From Rhodocytophaga rosea (lineage in GTDB: Bacteria > Bacteroidota > Bacteroidia > Cytophagales > 172606-1), in NCBI RefSeq assembly GCF_010119975.1, contig NZ_CP048222.1:3738501-3802500 (forward strand): a DNA stretch of 64,000 nt, given 5' to 3'. Positions 18,657 through 27,963 of the stretch are shown here, piece after piece. Under the pieces are notes generated by a model that saw nothing but the letters and a program-made list of their open reading frames with translations, ran no database searches and was not told the origin of the DNA. The position numbers were made by a program, and so were the translations under genes. Each line of letters opens with the position of its first letter. The first letter of the stretch is position 1.

Positions 18657-21600
18657 ATGTTGAAGAAAATACGAATTGGCAGCAAAATTACTGTGTTGGT
18701 ACTCACTTTAGTGTTTATTACCATATTAGTAGTGAGCTTTATTTCCTATGACTTGAATAAAAAGTCTGTGGAAAGAAGATATTTCGAAGCGGTGCAGGTA
18801 ATAGCCAATCTGAAAGCTCAGAAACTCGAATCTTTTTTTACCCAACTCCACTCTGCTATTTATGTAACTCAGCAATCACCTGTTGTTAAGGACAAAATTG
18901 CTGCACTTCAACAGGATGAGCAAAGTCCTGATTACATGTCGGCAACCATAGAATTAGGCGTAGCTTTAGAACCAGTTAAGCAGATGTACAATCTTTCCAA
19001 TATTTACATTTCAGATGTAAATGGGAAGATTCTGTACAAGCAGGATGAAAACAAAGAGGAAATTTCACCCGCTCATTTAATTGATCTGCATCTTTCTTCA
19101 GCCAGTAAAGACTCTATATTTTTTGGAAATGTCTTCAAGCAAGATAAGAACTTTTTGCAACTGGTGGCGGCTCCTATCAGTAGTGTTAATGGCAATGCAG
19201 GATTTATTTTATTCGAGGTGGATATGCTTCCAGTCTATGCCATCACTAAAGATACCATTGGCTTAGGTAATACTGGTGAAATTGTTCTGGCAAAACTAAC
19301 AGCGAACCAACTTTTTTATCTGAACCCTTTACGCCATCAACCAAAGGCCATACTTACTCAAAGTGCCTATAAAGAAAAGGCTTCTTCAGAATATAGTTTG
19401 CAACAAGCGGTAAAAGGGAAAAAAGATGTTGGATATGATACAGATTACCGAGGTAAAAGAGTAGCTGCTGCCTGGCAACCTATTCCTAAAACTAATTGGG
19501 GGCTTGTTGTAAAAATAGATACAGATGAAATTTTTCAGCCAGTAAATGAATTAAGAAATAACTTTATTATAGCTGGTATCATCGTACTATTGAGCACATT
19601 AGTAATAGGCTTTGTATTCTCACATTTACTCATTAATCCGCTTATTTCTTTAAAATCAACAATGAAGCAATTAGGAGAAGGTATTCTTCCTAATAAGTTG
19701 GAAAAGAACAGCGATGACGAAATAGGAGAGATGGCTGATACTGTTAATAATCTGGTAGAAGGATTGAAAAAGACAGCCAGCTTTGCCCATCGGATCGGAG
19801 AAGGCGATTTTGATGCAGATTTCAAACCCATGAGTGCCAATGATATCCTGGGTTTATCACTGCTCAATATGCGGGATAGTATTCAACAATCGGCCAAACG
19901 GGATGATGAACAAAACTGGATAGTAACTGGCGTAGCCGAAATTGGTGATATACTTCGCTCTACTAATAATATTGAGGAATTAGGTGAAAGAGTAATTGCA
20001 TACATCACTAAAAAAATAGATGCAATACAAGGAGCTTTTTATGTAGTGAATGACGAAGAGGAGGAAGAGCGGTTTATTGAAATGACTGCCAGTTATGCAT
20101 ATCATAAAAAGAAATATCTCTCTGCCAGATTTAGGTTTGCAGAAGGATTAGTAGGTCAGGCTGCCATTGAGCAGGATACTATCTTACGTACAGAAATTCC
20201 AGACCAGTATGTAACTATTACCTCAGGTCTTTTGGGCGATAAAAAGCCAAAGTGTATTCTGATTGTGCCACTCATTACTGTAATTGGAAGTGAAAAAATA
20301 GTGTATGGCGTAATTGAATTTGCAGGTTTTGAAAGGTTCAGTTCCAGAAATGTCCGGTTTGTGAATGAGGTAAGCGAAATTATCGCCCGTACTATATTCA
20401 ATATCAAGGTAAACGAAACTACTAGGAAATTACTGGAGAAATCTCAAAAGCAAAGTGAGGAATTACAGGAACAGCAGGAGATTTTAAGACAGAATGCCGA
20501 GGAAATGCAAAGCACACAGGAGGAACTAAAGCGGACTAACTATGCGCTGGAAGAACAGATAGAGGAGGTAAACCGGGCTCAGAAAAAAATGCAAATCCTG
20601 CTTGAAAATGCTTCAGAGGTAATTACCATTTATGAGAAAGACAGGAAAATCAGATATGTAAGTCCATCTGTAGAGAAAATTCTGGGTTACAGGCAGGAAG
20701 AATTAATGGGCATCAACGATATTATTTACGTGCATGAGTTGGGCGTAGATTCGGTTGATAATATGTTTAATGAGCTGATTGAAAATCCTCAGCAAAAAGT
20801 TACTGTCCAGTTTAGCTATACCCAGAAAAATGGCCACCAGGTCTGGCTGGAAGCAACCGGTACCAATTTGTTAGCAGACCCCGCTATTAGTGGTATTGTT
20901 ATCAATTCCAGAGATATTACTGAGCGTAGAAGAGCTGAGCAGGAATCCAGAATGCGTGGACAAATGCAAGCATTATCAGAAAATTCACCAGACTTAATTA
21001 CCAGGTTCAATAAAGAAGGTGAAGTATTCTATATCAACCCGATTATTGAGGCATATTCAGGACATCATAAAGAGGAATTTTTAAGTAAGTCTATCCAGGA
21101 AGTTACGTTAAATGAGAAAGTAATCAATTCATGGACTGATATTCTGCACACCGTATTGACCAACCAGGAGAAAGTAGCTACTGAAATGGATTTTCCATCA
21201 GTGTTGGGTGACAGAGTAATGCAGGTAAATGCTATCCCTGAATATAATGAGCAAAGCGAGATTGAATCTGTCCTAGTAGTATCTCACGATATCACCGACC
21301 GGAAAATAATTGAACTGGAGATCCAGAGTAAAAATAAGAAGATCACAGAGAGTATCAATTACGCCAAGCGGATACAGGGAGCTATTCTTCCTAATAATAT
21401 TATCATTCAGAATATTTTCCCTGAATCATTTATCCTTTATAAGCCACGAGATGTAGTGAGTGGAGACTTTCCCTGGTTTATGCAAAAAGGCGATGATATG
21501 TACATTGCTGCTGTAGACTGTACTGGTCATGGGGTTCCGGGAGCTTTAATTTCTTTGATCGGATATTTCCTGCTCAATAACATAGTAAACAATAAAGATA

Positions 21601-22094
21601 ATTCTGAGCCTGGAGTTATATTAGATCAATTAGATAAAGGAGTAACAGAAACCTTGAAGCAAGACAGCGATGATTCTTCAACCCGTGATGGAATGGACAT
21701 TGCTTTATGTAAAATTAACCTCAAGAAGAAAACTCTTCAATATGCAGGAGCACACCGTCCCTTGTATTTCATGCACGGAGGTGAACTTACTGAGATTAAA
21801 GGAGACAAATTTCCGATTGGAGGTGGCCAGTATAAATCACGGACCAACTTTACTACCACAACTTTATCCCTTGGTCAAGGTGATGCCGCTTATTTCTGTT
21901 CAGATGGATTCCCAGACCAGTTTGGTGGACCGGAAAACAGAAAATTCTCTCCAAAGAAAATCCGAGATATTATTACCAACAATCAGACAGCTGACATGCG
22001 CAGGATGCACCAGATCTTTGATGAGGAGTTTGAAGGATGGAAAGGAGAAGAAAAGCAAACAGATGATGTGCTGATGATAGGAATTAAATTTTAA
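18657..22094 (+). CDS. Multidomain membrane sensor phosphatase: Cache-HAMP-GAF-PAS-PAS-SpoIIE (SiaA-like)
   Basis: A 1145-residue protein. TM1 is at about 10-30, a Cache-like extracytoplasmic sensor at about 34-300, TM2 at about 302-325, HAMP at about 326-378, GAF at about 425-580, a coiled coil at about 585-650, PAS domains at about 650-765 and 770-885, and a C-terminal SpoIIE/PP2C phosphatase at about 900-1145. Phosphatase metal-site motifs are visible: VVSGDF, AAVDCTGHGVPGA, RDGMDIALCKI, FCSDGFPDQ and QTDDVLMIG. The segment NYAKRIQGAILP precedes the catalytic domain as in Bacteroidota SpoIIE proteins. Next to SiaB- and SiaC-type genes, it is the counterpart of SiaA, which dephosphorylates SiaC. 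A ribosome-binding GAGGAAAT lies just before the ATG. Confidence 0.92.
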   Translation: MLKKIRIGSKITVLVLTLVFITILVVSFISYDLNKKSVERRYFEAVQVIANLKAQKLESFFTQLHSAIYVTQQSPVVKDKIAALQQDEQSPDYMSATIELGVALEPVKQMYNLSNIYISDVNGKILYKQDENKEEISPAHLIDLHLSSASKDSIFFGNVFKQDKNFLQLVAAPISSVNGNAGFILFEVDMLPVYAITKDTIGLGNTGEIVLAKLTANQLFYLNPLRHQPKAILTQSAYKEKASSEYSLQQAVKGKKDVGYDTDYRGKRVAAAWQPIPKTNWGLVVKIDTDEIFQPVNELRNNFIIAGIIVLLSTLVIGFVFSHLLINPLISLKSTMKQLGEGILPNKLEKNSDDEIGEMADTVNNLVEGLKKTASFAHRIGEGDFDADFKPMSANDILGLSLLNMRDSIQQSAKRDDEQNWIVTGVAEIGDILRSTNNIEELGERVIAYITKKIDAIQGAFYVVNDEEEEERFIEMTASYAYHKKKYLSARFRFAEGLVGQAAIEQDTILRTEIPDQYVTITSGLLGDKKPKCILIVPLITVIGSEKIVYGVIEFAGFERFSSRNVRFVNEVSEIIARTIFNIKVNETTRKLLEKSQKQSEELQEQQEILRQNAEEMQSTQEELKRTNYALEEQIEEVNRAQKKMQILLENASEVITIYEKDRKIRYVSPSVEKILGYRQEELMGINDIIYVHELGVDSVDNMFNELIENPQQKVTVQFSYTQKNGHQVWLEATGTNLLADPAISGIVINSRDITERRRAEQESRMRGQMQALSENSPDLITRFNKEGEVFYINPIIEAYSGHHKEEFLSKSIQEVTLNEKVINSWTDILHTVLTNQEKVATEMDFPSVLGDRVMQVNAIPEYNEQSEIESVLVVSHDITDRKIIELEIQSKNKKITESINYAKRIQGAILPNNIIIQNIFPESFILYKPRDVVSGDFPWFMQKGDDMYIAAVDCTGHGVPGALISLIGYFLLNNIVNNKDNSEPGVILDQLDKGVTETLKQDSDDSSTRDGMDIALCKINLKKKTLQYAGAHRPLYFMHGGELTEIKGDKFPIGGGQYKSRTNFTTTTLSLGQGDAAYFCSDGFPDQFGGPENRKFSPKKIRDIITNNQTADMRRMHQIFDEEFEGWKGEEKQTDDVLMIGIKF

Positions 22095-22153
22095 ATCTAA
22101 ATAAGTAAAACAATAAATAGTTAAACAGAAGTGAAAATCAATTTTATACGAAT

Positions 22154-22708
22154 ATGAAATATATCTATGATCTGCATAAAACAATGTTGCAGGAAAAGTT
22201 GATCCTTGTTTACGAAGGGGAATTTACACAGGAGATTACAAAATCGGTATTATCCATGGCCGAAAGAAACATGGATTCAGTCGGTGAAGAATCTAACATC
22301 AAAAGAAAAGTTTTTAATGTGATGGTAGAATGCCTTCAGAATATTTGCAAACATGCAGACGATGTGATTATTGAAGAAAATGTAAAAAATACAGCCATTT
22401 TCATGATTGGGAAACACGAAAACGAATACATCATTACTTCTGGTAACCCAATCGGAAATGACAAGGTACCAGGTTTGAATAATAAGCTTCAACAGATTAA
22501 TGGTCTGGATAAAGAAGGCCTCAAAGCCCTTTATAAAGATATTATCAAAAACGGAGACTTATCAGACAAAGGCGGTGCCGGACTTGGCTTTGTAGATATG
22601 GCCAGAAAATCAGGCCAGAAGTTGGAATTTGATTTTCAGCCTATTAACGACAAAGTGTCATTCTTTGCTCTGAAAACGACTATCTCCAGAGCTAATATTA
22701 ATGAATAA
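22154..22708 (+). CDS. SiaB family protein kinase (DUF6272)
   Basis: A 184-residue cytoplasmic protein of the SiaB family. A helix carrying RKVFNVMVECLQNICKHADD resembles the N-box of GHKL ATPases, and SDKGGAGLGFVDMARKSG looks like a glycine-rich ATP lid. In Pseudomonas aeruginosa SiaB phosphorylates SiaC on a threonine. The phosphatase gene lies 59 bp upstream and the SiaC-type gene 45 bp downstream, so the three-gene switch is intact here. Kinase activity is inferred from the family. Confidence 0.88.
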   Translation: MKYIYDLHKTMLQEKLILVYEGEFTQEITKSVLSMAERNMDSVGEESNIKRKVFNVMVECLQNICKHADDVIIEENVKNTAIFMIGKHENEYIITSGNPIGNDKVPGLNNKLQQINGLDKEGLKALYKDIIKNGDLSDKGGAGLGFVDMARKSGQKLEFDFQPINDKVSFFALKTTISRANINE

Positions 22709-22753
22709 AAATTAATTACAACAAGACCTTACATTCAATAAAAATCTAATACA

Positions 22754-23116
22754 ATGCAAATCATAAACTTAGAAGGTACGGAAGATACCCCAAAAATCAT
22801 TCTGGATCAGACTAATGGAATATTTGAAATATCAGGCAGATCTTTACCTGAAGATACAGCAGAATTTTATAAGCCTGTATTAGAGTGGTTAGATACATAT
22901 TCTGGTGCTCCAAAGCCCAAAACAACTTTTACTTTCAAACTCGAATATTTCAATACAGCCTCTTCCAAGTTAATTCTGGATATTTTGTCAAAGCTCGAAT
23001 CTATTCCTGGTACTACTATTTCCTGGTATTTTCATGAAGATGATGAAGATATGGAAGAAGCCGGTACAGAATTTTCAGAATTGGTAGAAGTACCCTTCGA
23101 ATTCAAAACCTATTGA
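22754..23116 (+). CDS. SiaC family regulatory phosphoprotein (DUF1987)
   Basis: A 120-residue protein of the SiaC/DUF1987 family. It begins MQIINLEGTEDTPKIILD, contains FEISGRSLPEDTAEFY, and carries the phosphorylation segment KLEYFNTASSK. Thr68 lies at the same residue number as the SiaC phosphosite known from Pseudomonas. The C-terminus has the acidic run HEDDEDMEE. In Pseudomonas, unphosphorylated SiaC binds and activates the diguanylate cyclase SiaD. No GGDEF gene is present in this window, so the output partner must differ or lie elsewhere. The ABC protein encoded next is a candidate by position only. Confidence 0.9.
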   Translation: MQIINLEGTEDTPKIILDQTNGIFEISGRSLPEDTAEFYKPVLEWLDTYSGAPKPKTTFTFKLEYFNTASSKLILDILSKLESIPGTTISWYFHEDDEDMEEAGTEFSELVEVPFEFKTY

Positions 23117-23277
23117 TTTTTACAAATCAGTACATGTGTCTGATTCCTGCCAAATATAAATTTATTTGCCTGTCGGGAAGTGCTTTCTTTGGGTATGAAA
23201 GGGTATTTCTGCCCGATTCTTAGATAATATATACTTTAACATATAGCTGACTTACAGAAATATTGAATTGATCTGTT

Positions 23278-26200
23278 ATGAGTGAGGAAATTTTAAAAGC
23301 GTTAACCCAACTTTTTGCTATTATAACAAAGCAAGATGGTGGTGTGACGGAGGTAGAGAGAAAATTTGTCATTCAATTCTTCATGCAAGAATTAGATCAG
23401 GATTCTGTGAAAGAATATGTAGAGTTATATGACCAGTTTACAGGATATGGAAAAGAGAGCGAAGACAAAGGTGAAGCTAAACTCACTTCCGTAAAAGATT
23501 CGGTAAAGACACTTGCCATTTGTAAAAAGATCAATAAGACGCTTACCCAAAAGCAGAAGGTAGTAGTATTGATCCGTTTGATGGAACTGGTTTGTTCTGA
23601 TAAAAACTTTACCCCTCAACGGATGAGTATTATTGACACTGTTTCTACAGTGTTTAATATTACTAAAGAAGATTACCAGGCTATTGAAAAATTTGTACTA
23701 CACGAATCAAGTCAAGTACTCTGTCATTTTGAGAATATTTTGATAGCAGATAGCCAACTGCCTACTATACAAATACAGGCTAAGCATCTGTTACTGGATC
23801 ATTTGCATGGCCAGATTATCTTTCTGAAAGTCAATAGTGTTGATTTATATTTTGTTAGATATGATGGAGAGGATGAACTGCAATTAAATGGTTTGCTGGT
23901 GAAACCTTTTCAAGTATATCTGTTCTCCAATGGAAGTACTATAAAAACACCTAAGAGTTCGCCAATATATTATAGCGATGTAGTAGGCCTGTTCTTAAGT
24001 AATTTAGAAGCAAAAAAGCTTTCATTCACGGCAAGGGACTTAGAGTTCCGGTTTCCAAATGGAGCGATTGGCTTACGGGATATCAATATTTCTGAAGGTC
24101 CTGGAAAACTAATTGGTATTATGGGTGGGAGTGGAGCTGGTAAAACTACACTTCTCAATGTATTAGCCGGCATAGAGAATCCTTCTAAGGGAGAAATTCT
24201 GATTAACGGAATCAATATTCATACTCAAAAAGAAGAAGTACAAGGAGTATTTGGGTATGTGGCACAGGATGACCTGCTGATCGAAGAGTTAACCGTGTAT
24301 GAAAATCTGTATTACAATGCCAAGTTGTGTTTCAATAATTTATCTGAAATCCAATTAGAAACAGCAGTTATTAGTGTACTCGCCAGCTTGGGTCTTGAGC
24401 ATATCAAACACCTCAAAGTAGGTAATGTTCTAAACAAAAAAATAAGTGGCGGCCAAAGAAAGAGACTAAATATCGCACTGGAATTAATCCGTGAACCAGC
24501 TGTAATGTTTGTGGATGAGCCTACGTCCGGTTTGTCATCCAGAGATTCAGAGAATGTAATTGATTTGCTCAAAGAACTTTCCTTGAGAGGAAAACTCATC
24601 TTCGTGGTTATTCACCAGCCTTCCTCAGACATCTATAAAATGTTTGACAAACTATTTATTATGGATACAGGCGGTTATCCAATTTATTATGGCAATCCGG
24701 TAGAAGCAGTCATTTATTTCAAAAAAGCCACTAACCAGGTAGATAGCGAAAAGGGCCAGTGTCACACCTGCGGTAATGTGAATCCTGAACAGATATTTAA
24801 CATTATTGAGGCAAAAGTAGTAGATGAATATGGGCAGTTTACAAATAAAAGAAAAGTAACACCAATTCAATGGAATGAGAAATATTTACAAAAATTTAAG
24901 GTAGACGAAGTAAAAGCAGTTCAGGAAAACCCGCCAAAAGCGCTTAATCTGCCTTCCCGCATCAAGCAAACGATTATCTTTACTATCCGTGACTTCCTTT
25001 CCAAGATAAGCAATACGCAATACATGCTTATCAATTTACTGGAGGCACCATTACTGGCTTTTTTGCTTGCATTTATCATCCGTTATCAAAACGACCCTGA
25101 TTCCTCAGGCTATACTTACCGCTATAATGATAATATTCCGGCATATATATTAGTTGCCGTACTAGTGGCCATTTTTATGGGCCTCACGGTAAGTGCCGAA
25201 GAGATTATCCGTGATAAAAAAATACAAAAAAGAGAGTCATTTTTGAATCTGAGCCGTACGAGCTATCTCTCTTCCAAACTTATTATACTATTCACTCTTT
25301 CAGCTATCCAGACCTTGAGTTTTGTGCTGATCGGGAACTGGATTCTGGAAATACAAGGCATGACCATGAGCTATTGGCTGGTTCTGTTTACGATGTCATG
25401 CTTTGCCAATGTGCTGGGTTTGAATATTTCTGCTTCTTTCAATTCTGTTGTTACTGTATATATTACGATACCACTGCTGCTGATTCCACAGATGATTCTG
25501 AGCGGGGTTATATTCAGCTTCGACAAATTAAATGAAACAGTAAGCACCAAAGGAGAAGTACCGGTACTTGCCGACTTAATTGCTACCAGATGGGGTTTTG
25601 AGGCAATTGCTGTACATCAATATAAAAATAATGCCTACCAGGCACCTTACTACGAATTAGAAAAAACACAAAGCACAGCTTATTATAAATATACCTATCT
25701 GATACCAGAATTACTGGAGAGGTTGGAACGTTCCAAATTTCATGCACAAAGTAAGGATGATTCCATTAAATCTGTTTTAGCAAATGATCTTAAGATTATC
25801 AGGGACGAAATAAATGGAGAAATAAATAAGCAAGGGTTAACTATCGATGTTAATAAGGTGCTTACGGTAAAGCAGTTCGATGAAAAAGCTACAGAGAAAG
25901 TCCGTTTTTATCTGGAATCTTTAAAAGAATCATATGTGCGTCAGTTTAATGAGGCTGATAATAAAAAAGAAATGCTGATTGGCTTCAAGTCTAAAGATAA
26001 GACATATGATTTGACTACTTACAAAAACTTGTATTACAATGAAGCATTGGCTGATTTGATGAAGAATACAAGTACTAAAGATCGGATCACTGAATATAAT
26101 GGTAGCCTATTACAGCAGGTAGATCCTATATATATGAATCCAAAAACGCCGGCTCACACCTTAGATTATAGAACACATTTTCTGGCACCACAAAAGAACA

Positions 26201-26427
26201 TAGCAGGTATAGTCATTGATACGTATCTGTTTAACATTCTAATTGTATGGCTTTTGGCAGCAGCACTCTGTATAACCTTATATTTTGAAGCATTTAAAAG
26301 AGTGTTTGCATTATTTGAAAAAATAAAATTTGATTTTATAACCAATTTTATAATGGCATTGAGAAATAAGATAAAGATTAGTTTGCCATCTATCAAGATA
26401 AAAAAAGGCCATATCGCAACGAATTAA
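23278..26427 (+). CDS. ABCG-like ABC transporter with TerB-like N-terminus and large extracytoplasmic insertion
   Basis: A 1049-residue half-transporter. The N-terminal helical region (about 1-145) resembles TerB/DjlA domains. A beta-rich, FHA-like region follows (about 150-245). The ATPase (about 250-490) has Walker A GGSGAGKTT, signature ISGGQRKRLNIA, Walker B VMFVDEPTSG and the H-loop VIHQPSSD. A CHTCGNVNPEQIF segment with a CxxC joins it to an ABC2-type membrane domain (from about 590). Between the penultimate and last helices a long hydrophilic insertion of about 200 residues (roughly 785-980) is probably extracytoplasmic. The substrate is unknown. The 161-bp upstream gap could hold an extra promoter, but the gene keeps the direction of the Sia-type genes. 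Confidence 0.85.
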   Translation: MSEEILKALTQLFAIITKQDGGVTEVERKFVIQFFMQELDQDSVKEYVELYDQFTGYGKESEDKGEAKLTSVKDSVKTLAICKKINKTLTQKQKVVVLIRLMELVCSDKNFTPQRMSIIDTVSTVFNITKEDYQAIEKFVLHESSQVLCHFENILIADSQLPTIQIQAKHLLLDHLHGQIIFLKVNSVDLYFVRYDGEDELQLNGLLVKPFQVYLFSNGSTIKTPKSSPIYYSDVVGLFLSNLEAKKLSFTARDLEFRFPNGAIGLRDINISEGPGKLIGIMGGSGAGKTTLLNVLAGIENPSKGEILINGINIHTQKEEVQGVFGYVAQDDLLIEELTVYENLYYNAKLCFNNLSEIQLETAVISVLASLGLEHIKHLKVGNVLNKKISGGQRKRLNIALELIREPAVMFVDEPTSGLSSRDSENVIDLLKELSLRGKLIFVVIHQPSSDIYKMFDKLFIMDTGGYPIYYGNPVEAVIYFKKATNQVDSEKGQCHTCGNVNPEQIFNIIEAKVVDEYGQFTNKRKVTPIQWNEKYLQKFKVDEVKAVQENPPKALNLPSRIKQTIIFTIRDFLSKISNTQYMLINLLEAPLLAFLLAFIIRYQNDPDSSGYTYRYNDNIPAYILVAVLVAIFMGLTVSAEEIIRDKKIQKRESFLNLSRTSYLSSKLIILFTLSAIQTLSFVLIGNWILEIQGMTMSYWLVLFTMSCFANVLGLNISASFNSVVTVYITIPLLLIPQMILSGVIFSFDKLNETVSTKGEVPVLADLIATRWGFEAIAVHQYKNNAYQAPYYELEKTQSTAYYKYTYLIPELLERLERSKFHAQSKDDSIKSVLANDLKIIRDEINGEINKQGLTIDVNKVLTVKQFDEKATEKVRFYLESLKESYVRQFNEADNKKEMLIGFKSKDKTYDLTTYKNLYYNEALADLMKNTSTKDRITEYNGSLLQQVDPIYMNPKTPAHTLDYRTHFLAPQKNIAGIVIDTYLFNILIVWLLAAALCITLYFEAFKRVFALFEKIKFDFITNFIMALRNKIKISLPSIKIKKGHIATN

Positions 26428-26474
26428 AAATAGAATAATTTAAAATCAGCATACATAACAAATATTTTTTAACG

Positions 26475-27368
26475 ATGAAAAAAGTATACTTAGGTTTTAT
26501 GGCACTACTTTTTGTAGCATGCGATAACAATACGCAACCTAGTGAAAAAGCTTTTTTAGATAGTCTGGATAACGTGAAAGTGCAAACGCCTCCGGTTTCT
26601 AAAGAGGTTCTGGGTGATATTATTCAGTCTATTCCCTCGCCCCTGGAGATTTCTTCTCTGATCAAAGGCATGGGAGTAAAGTATGATAAAAGCATTCTTA
26701 ATTCTACAGGCAATCTTTCTAATTATAATACTAATTACAAAAGAGCCTTAAATCTGGGTATTTATAGTACCGACCTGGGGTATGCCAACATTTATAATCA
26801 AAACCAGGATGCTTTATATTATCTGGACGCGGTGAGAGAAACAGCTAATGGATTAAATATTGGTCAGTTCTTCGATTTCGGTACAATTAAGAGACTGGCA
26901 ACCAATAGCAATAATATGGATTCATTGCTGCTGATTACCACAACAAATTTCGAAAAAATCAACAGACATCTTCAGGATCAGGAAAGATCAAATTTAAGTA
27001 TTCTGATCCTTACCGGTGGATGGCTGGAAGCCTTATATCTGACTTGCGAGGTCGTACAAAAATACCCTAATCAAGCTTTTAATGAGCGTATTGGTGAGCA
27101 GAAAGTAATTTTAGATCAATTATTGCTGCTTCTCTCTTTCTATAACCAGGACCCTAGTGTTCAGACACTTATTTCAGATTTGACTTTATTACAAAAGCAC
27201 TTCGAAAGAGTGAAAATTACTTATACCTATAAGGAGTCTACGATGAAAGAAGTAGATGGGGTTTTGATGGTAGTAGACAACAGCACCAGCAAAATAGACA
27301 TGACTTCAGAAGATTTGAAAAATATATTTGAATCTACAGGTTCAATCCGTAAAAAAATAATCAGCTAA
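26475..27368 (+). CDS. Lipoprotein of unknown function in Sia/ABCG cluster
   Basis: A 297-residue protein with a lipoprotein signal peptide. MKKVYLGFMALLFVAC ends in a lipobox, with Cys16 followed by DNN. The mature part is helical and rich in Asn, Leu and Ser (NLGIYSTDLGYANIYNQ). No known domain was recognised. It starts 47 bp after the ABC gene and 20 bp before the next gene, so it is probably co-transcribed. It could be a periplasmic partner or sensor for the ABC protein, which is inference from position. Confidence 0.8.
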   Translation: MKKVYLGFMALLFVACDNNTQPSEKAFLDSLDNVKVQTPPVSKEVLGDIIQSIPSPLEISSLIKGMGVKYDKSILNSTGNLSNYNTNYKRALNLGIYSTDLGYANIYNQNQDALYYLDAVRETANGLNIGQFFDFGTIKRLATNSNNMDSLLLITTTNFEKINRHLQDQERSNLSILILTGGWLEALYLTCEVVQKYPNQAFNERIGEQKVILDQLLLLLSFYNQDPSVQTLISDLTLLQKHFERVKITYTYKESTMKEVDGVLMVVDNSTSKIDMTSEDLKNIFESTGSIRKKIIS

Positions 27369-27388
27369 TATTAAGTTTTTGATAAGAT

Positions 27389-27826
27389 ATGAAAAAACTA
27401 TTTTTTACATTCATTGTATCTGCCGCTTTCCTTTTTTCAGGTTCTGTTGCTTTTGCTCAGTGTGACGCAGATACGTATACAAGCAAGCTTATCGAAAAGA
27501 TGCCCGAAGGATATGCTTTCCTCAAAAGTTATAAAATTGATGGAGAGAATGGGGCAAAAGCTAAAATGGAGTTTCCTTACATTTTCAGTAAAGATTCGAA
27601 TTACATGATTACGTTAGGAAATAAAGAGCTTGAACTAAAAGGAGTTCTGCTAAATCTTTACGATTCTAATAGAAAATTAGTAGCTACTAATCAGGACCCA
27701 GGTAGTAAAAAGTATTATTCTGGTGTAAGTTATAAATGTGCTTCTACTGGAGTATATTATTTAACTTTCTCATTTGAAAGTACAAAGGAAAGCTGCGCTG
27801 CAGCGGTTCTAGGATTTAAGCGGTAG
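27389..27826 (+). CDS. Small secreted protein, last gene of Sia/ABCG cluster
   Basis: A 145-residue protein with a clean signal peptide ending SVAFAQ (cleavage near residue 23). The mature protein has four cysteines (in AQCDAD, YKCAST, ESCAAA) and a beta-rich pattern such as LKGVLLNLYDSNRKLV and GVYYLTFSFES, which could be a small beta-sandwich. No family was recognised. A terminator at 27850-27876 closes the unit. Confidence 0.8.
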   Translation: MKKLFFTFIVSAAFLFSGSVAFAQCDADTYTSKLIEKMPEGYAFLKSYKIDGENGAKAKMEFPYIFSKDSNYMITLGNKELELKGVLLNLYDSNRKLVATNQDPGSKKYYSGVSYKCASTGVYYLTFSFESTKESCAAAVLGFKR

Positions 27827-27849
27827 TCTACTCGATATATTTTATTTGC

Positions 27850-27876
27850 AAAAGCAGGTCTCGGTTCCCTGCTTTT
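27850..27876 (+). terminator. Terminator of the cheR-to-secreted-protein cluster
   Basis: Inverted repeat AAAAGCAGG (27850-27858) and CCTGCTTTT (27868-27876), a perfect 9-bp stem with a 9-nt loop, 24 bp after the stop codon and followed by a T-rich stretch. Confidence 0.8.
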
Positions 27877-27963
27877 GTGTTTCTATAGGTTTCATCATTC
27901 TTTTTCTGCTACTATTATATCAAAAAATATTAATATGTTGCAGCTAAATAATAGCCTGTTGAC

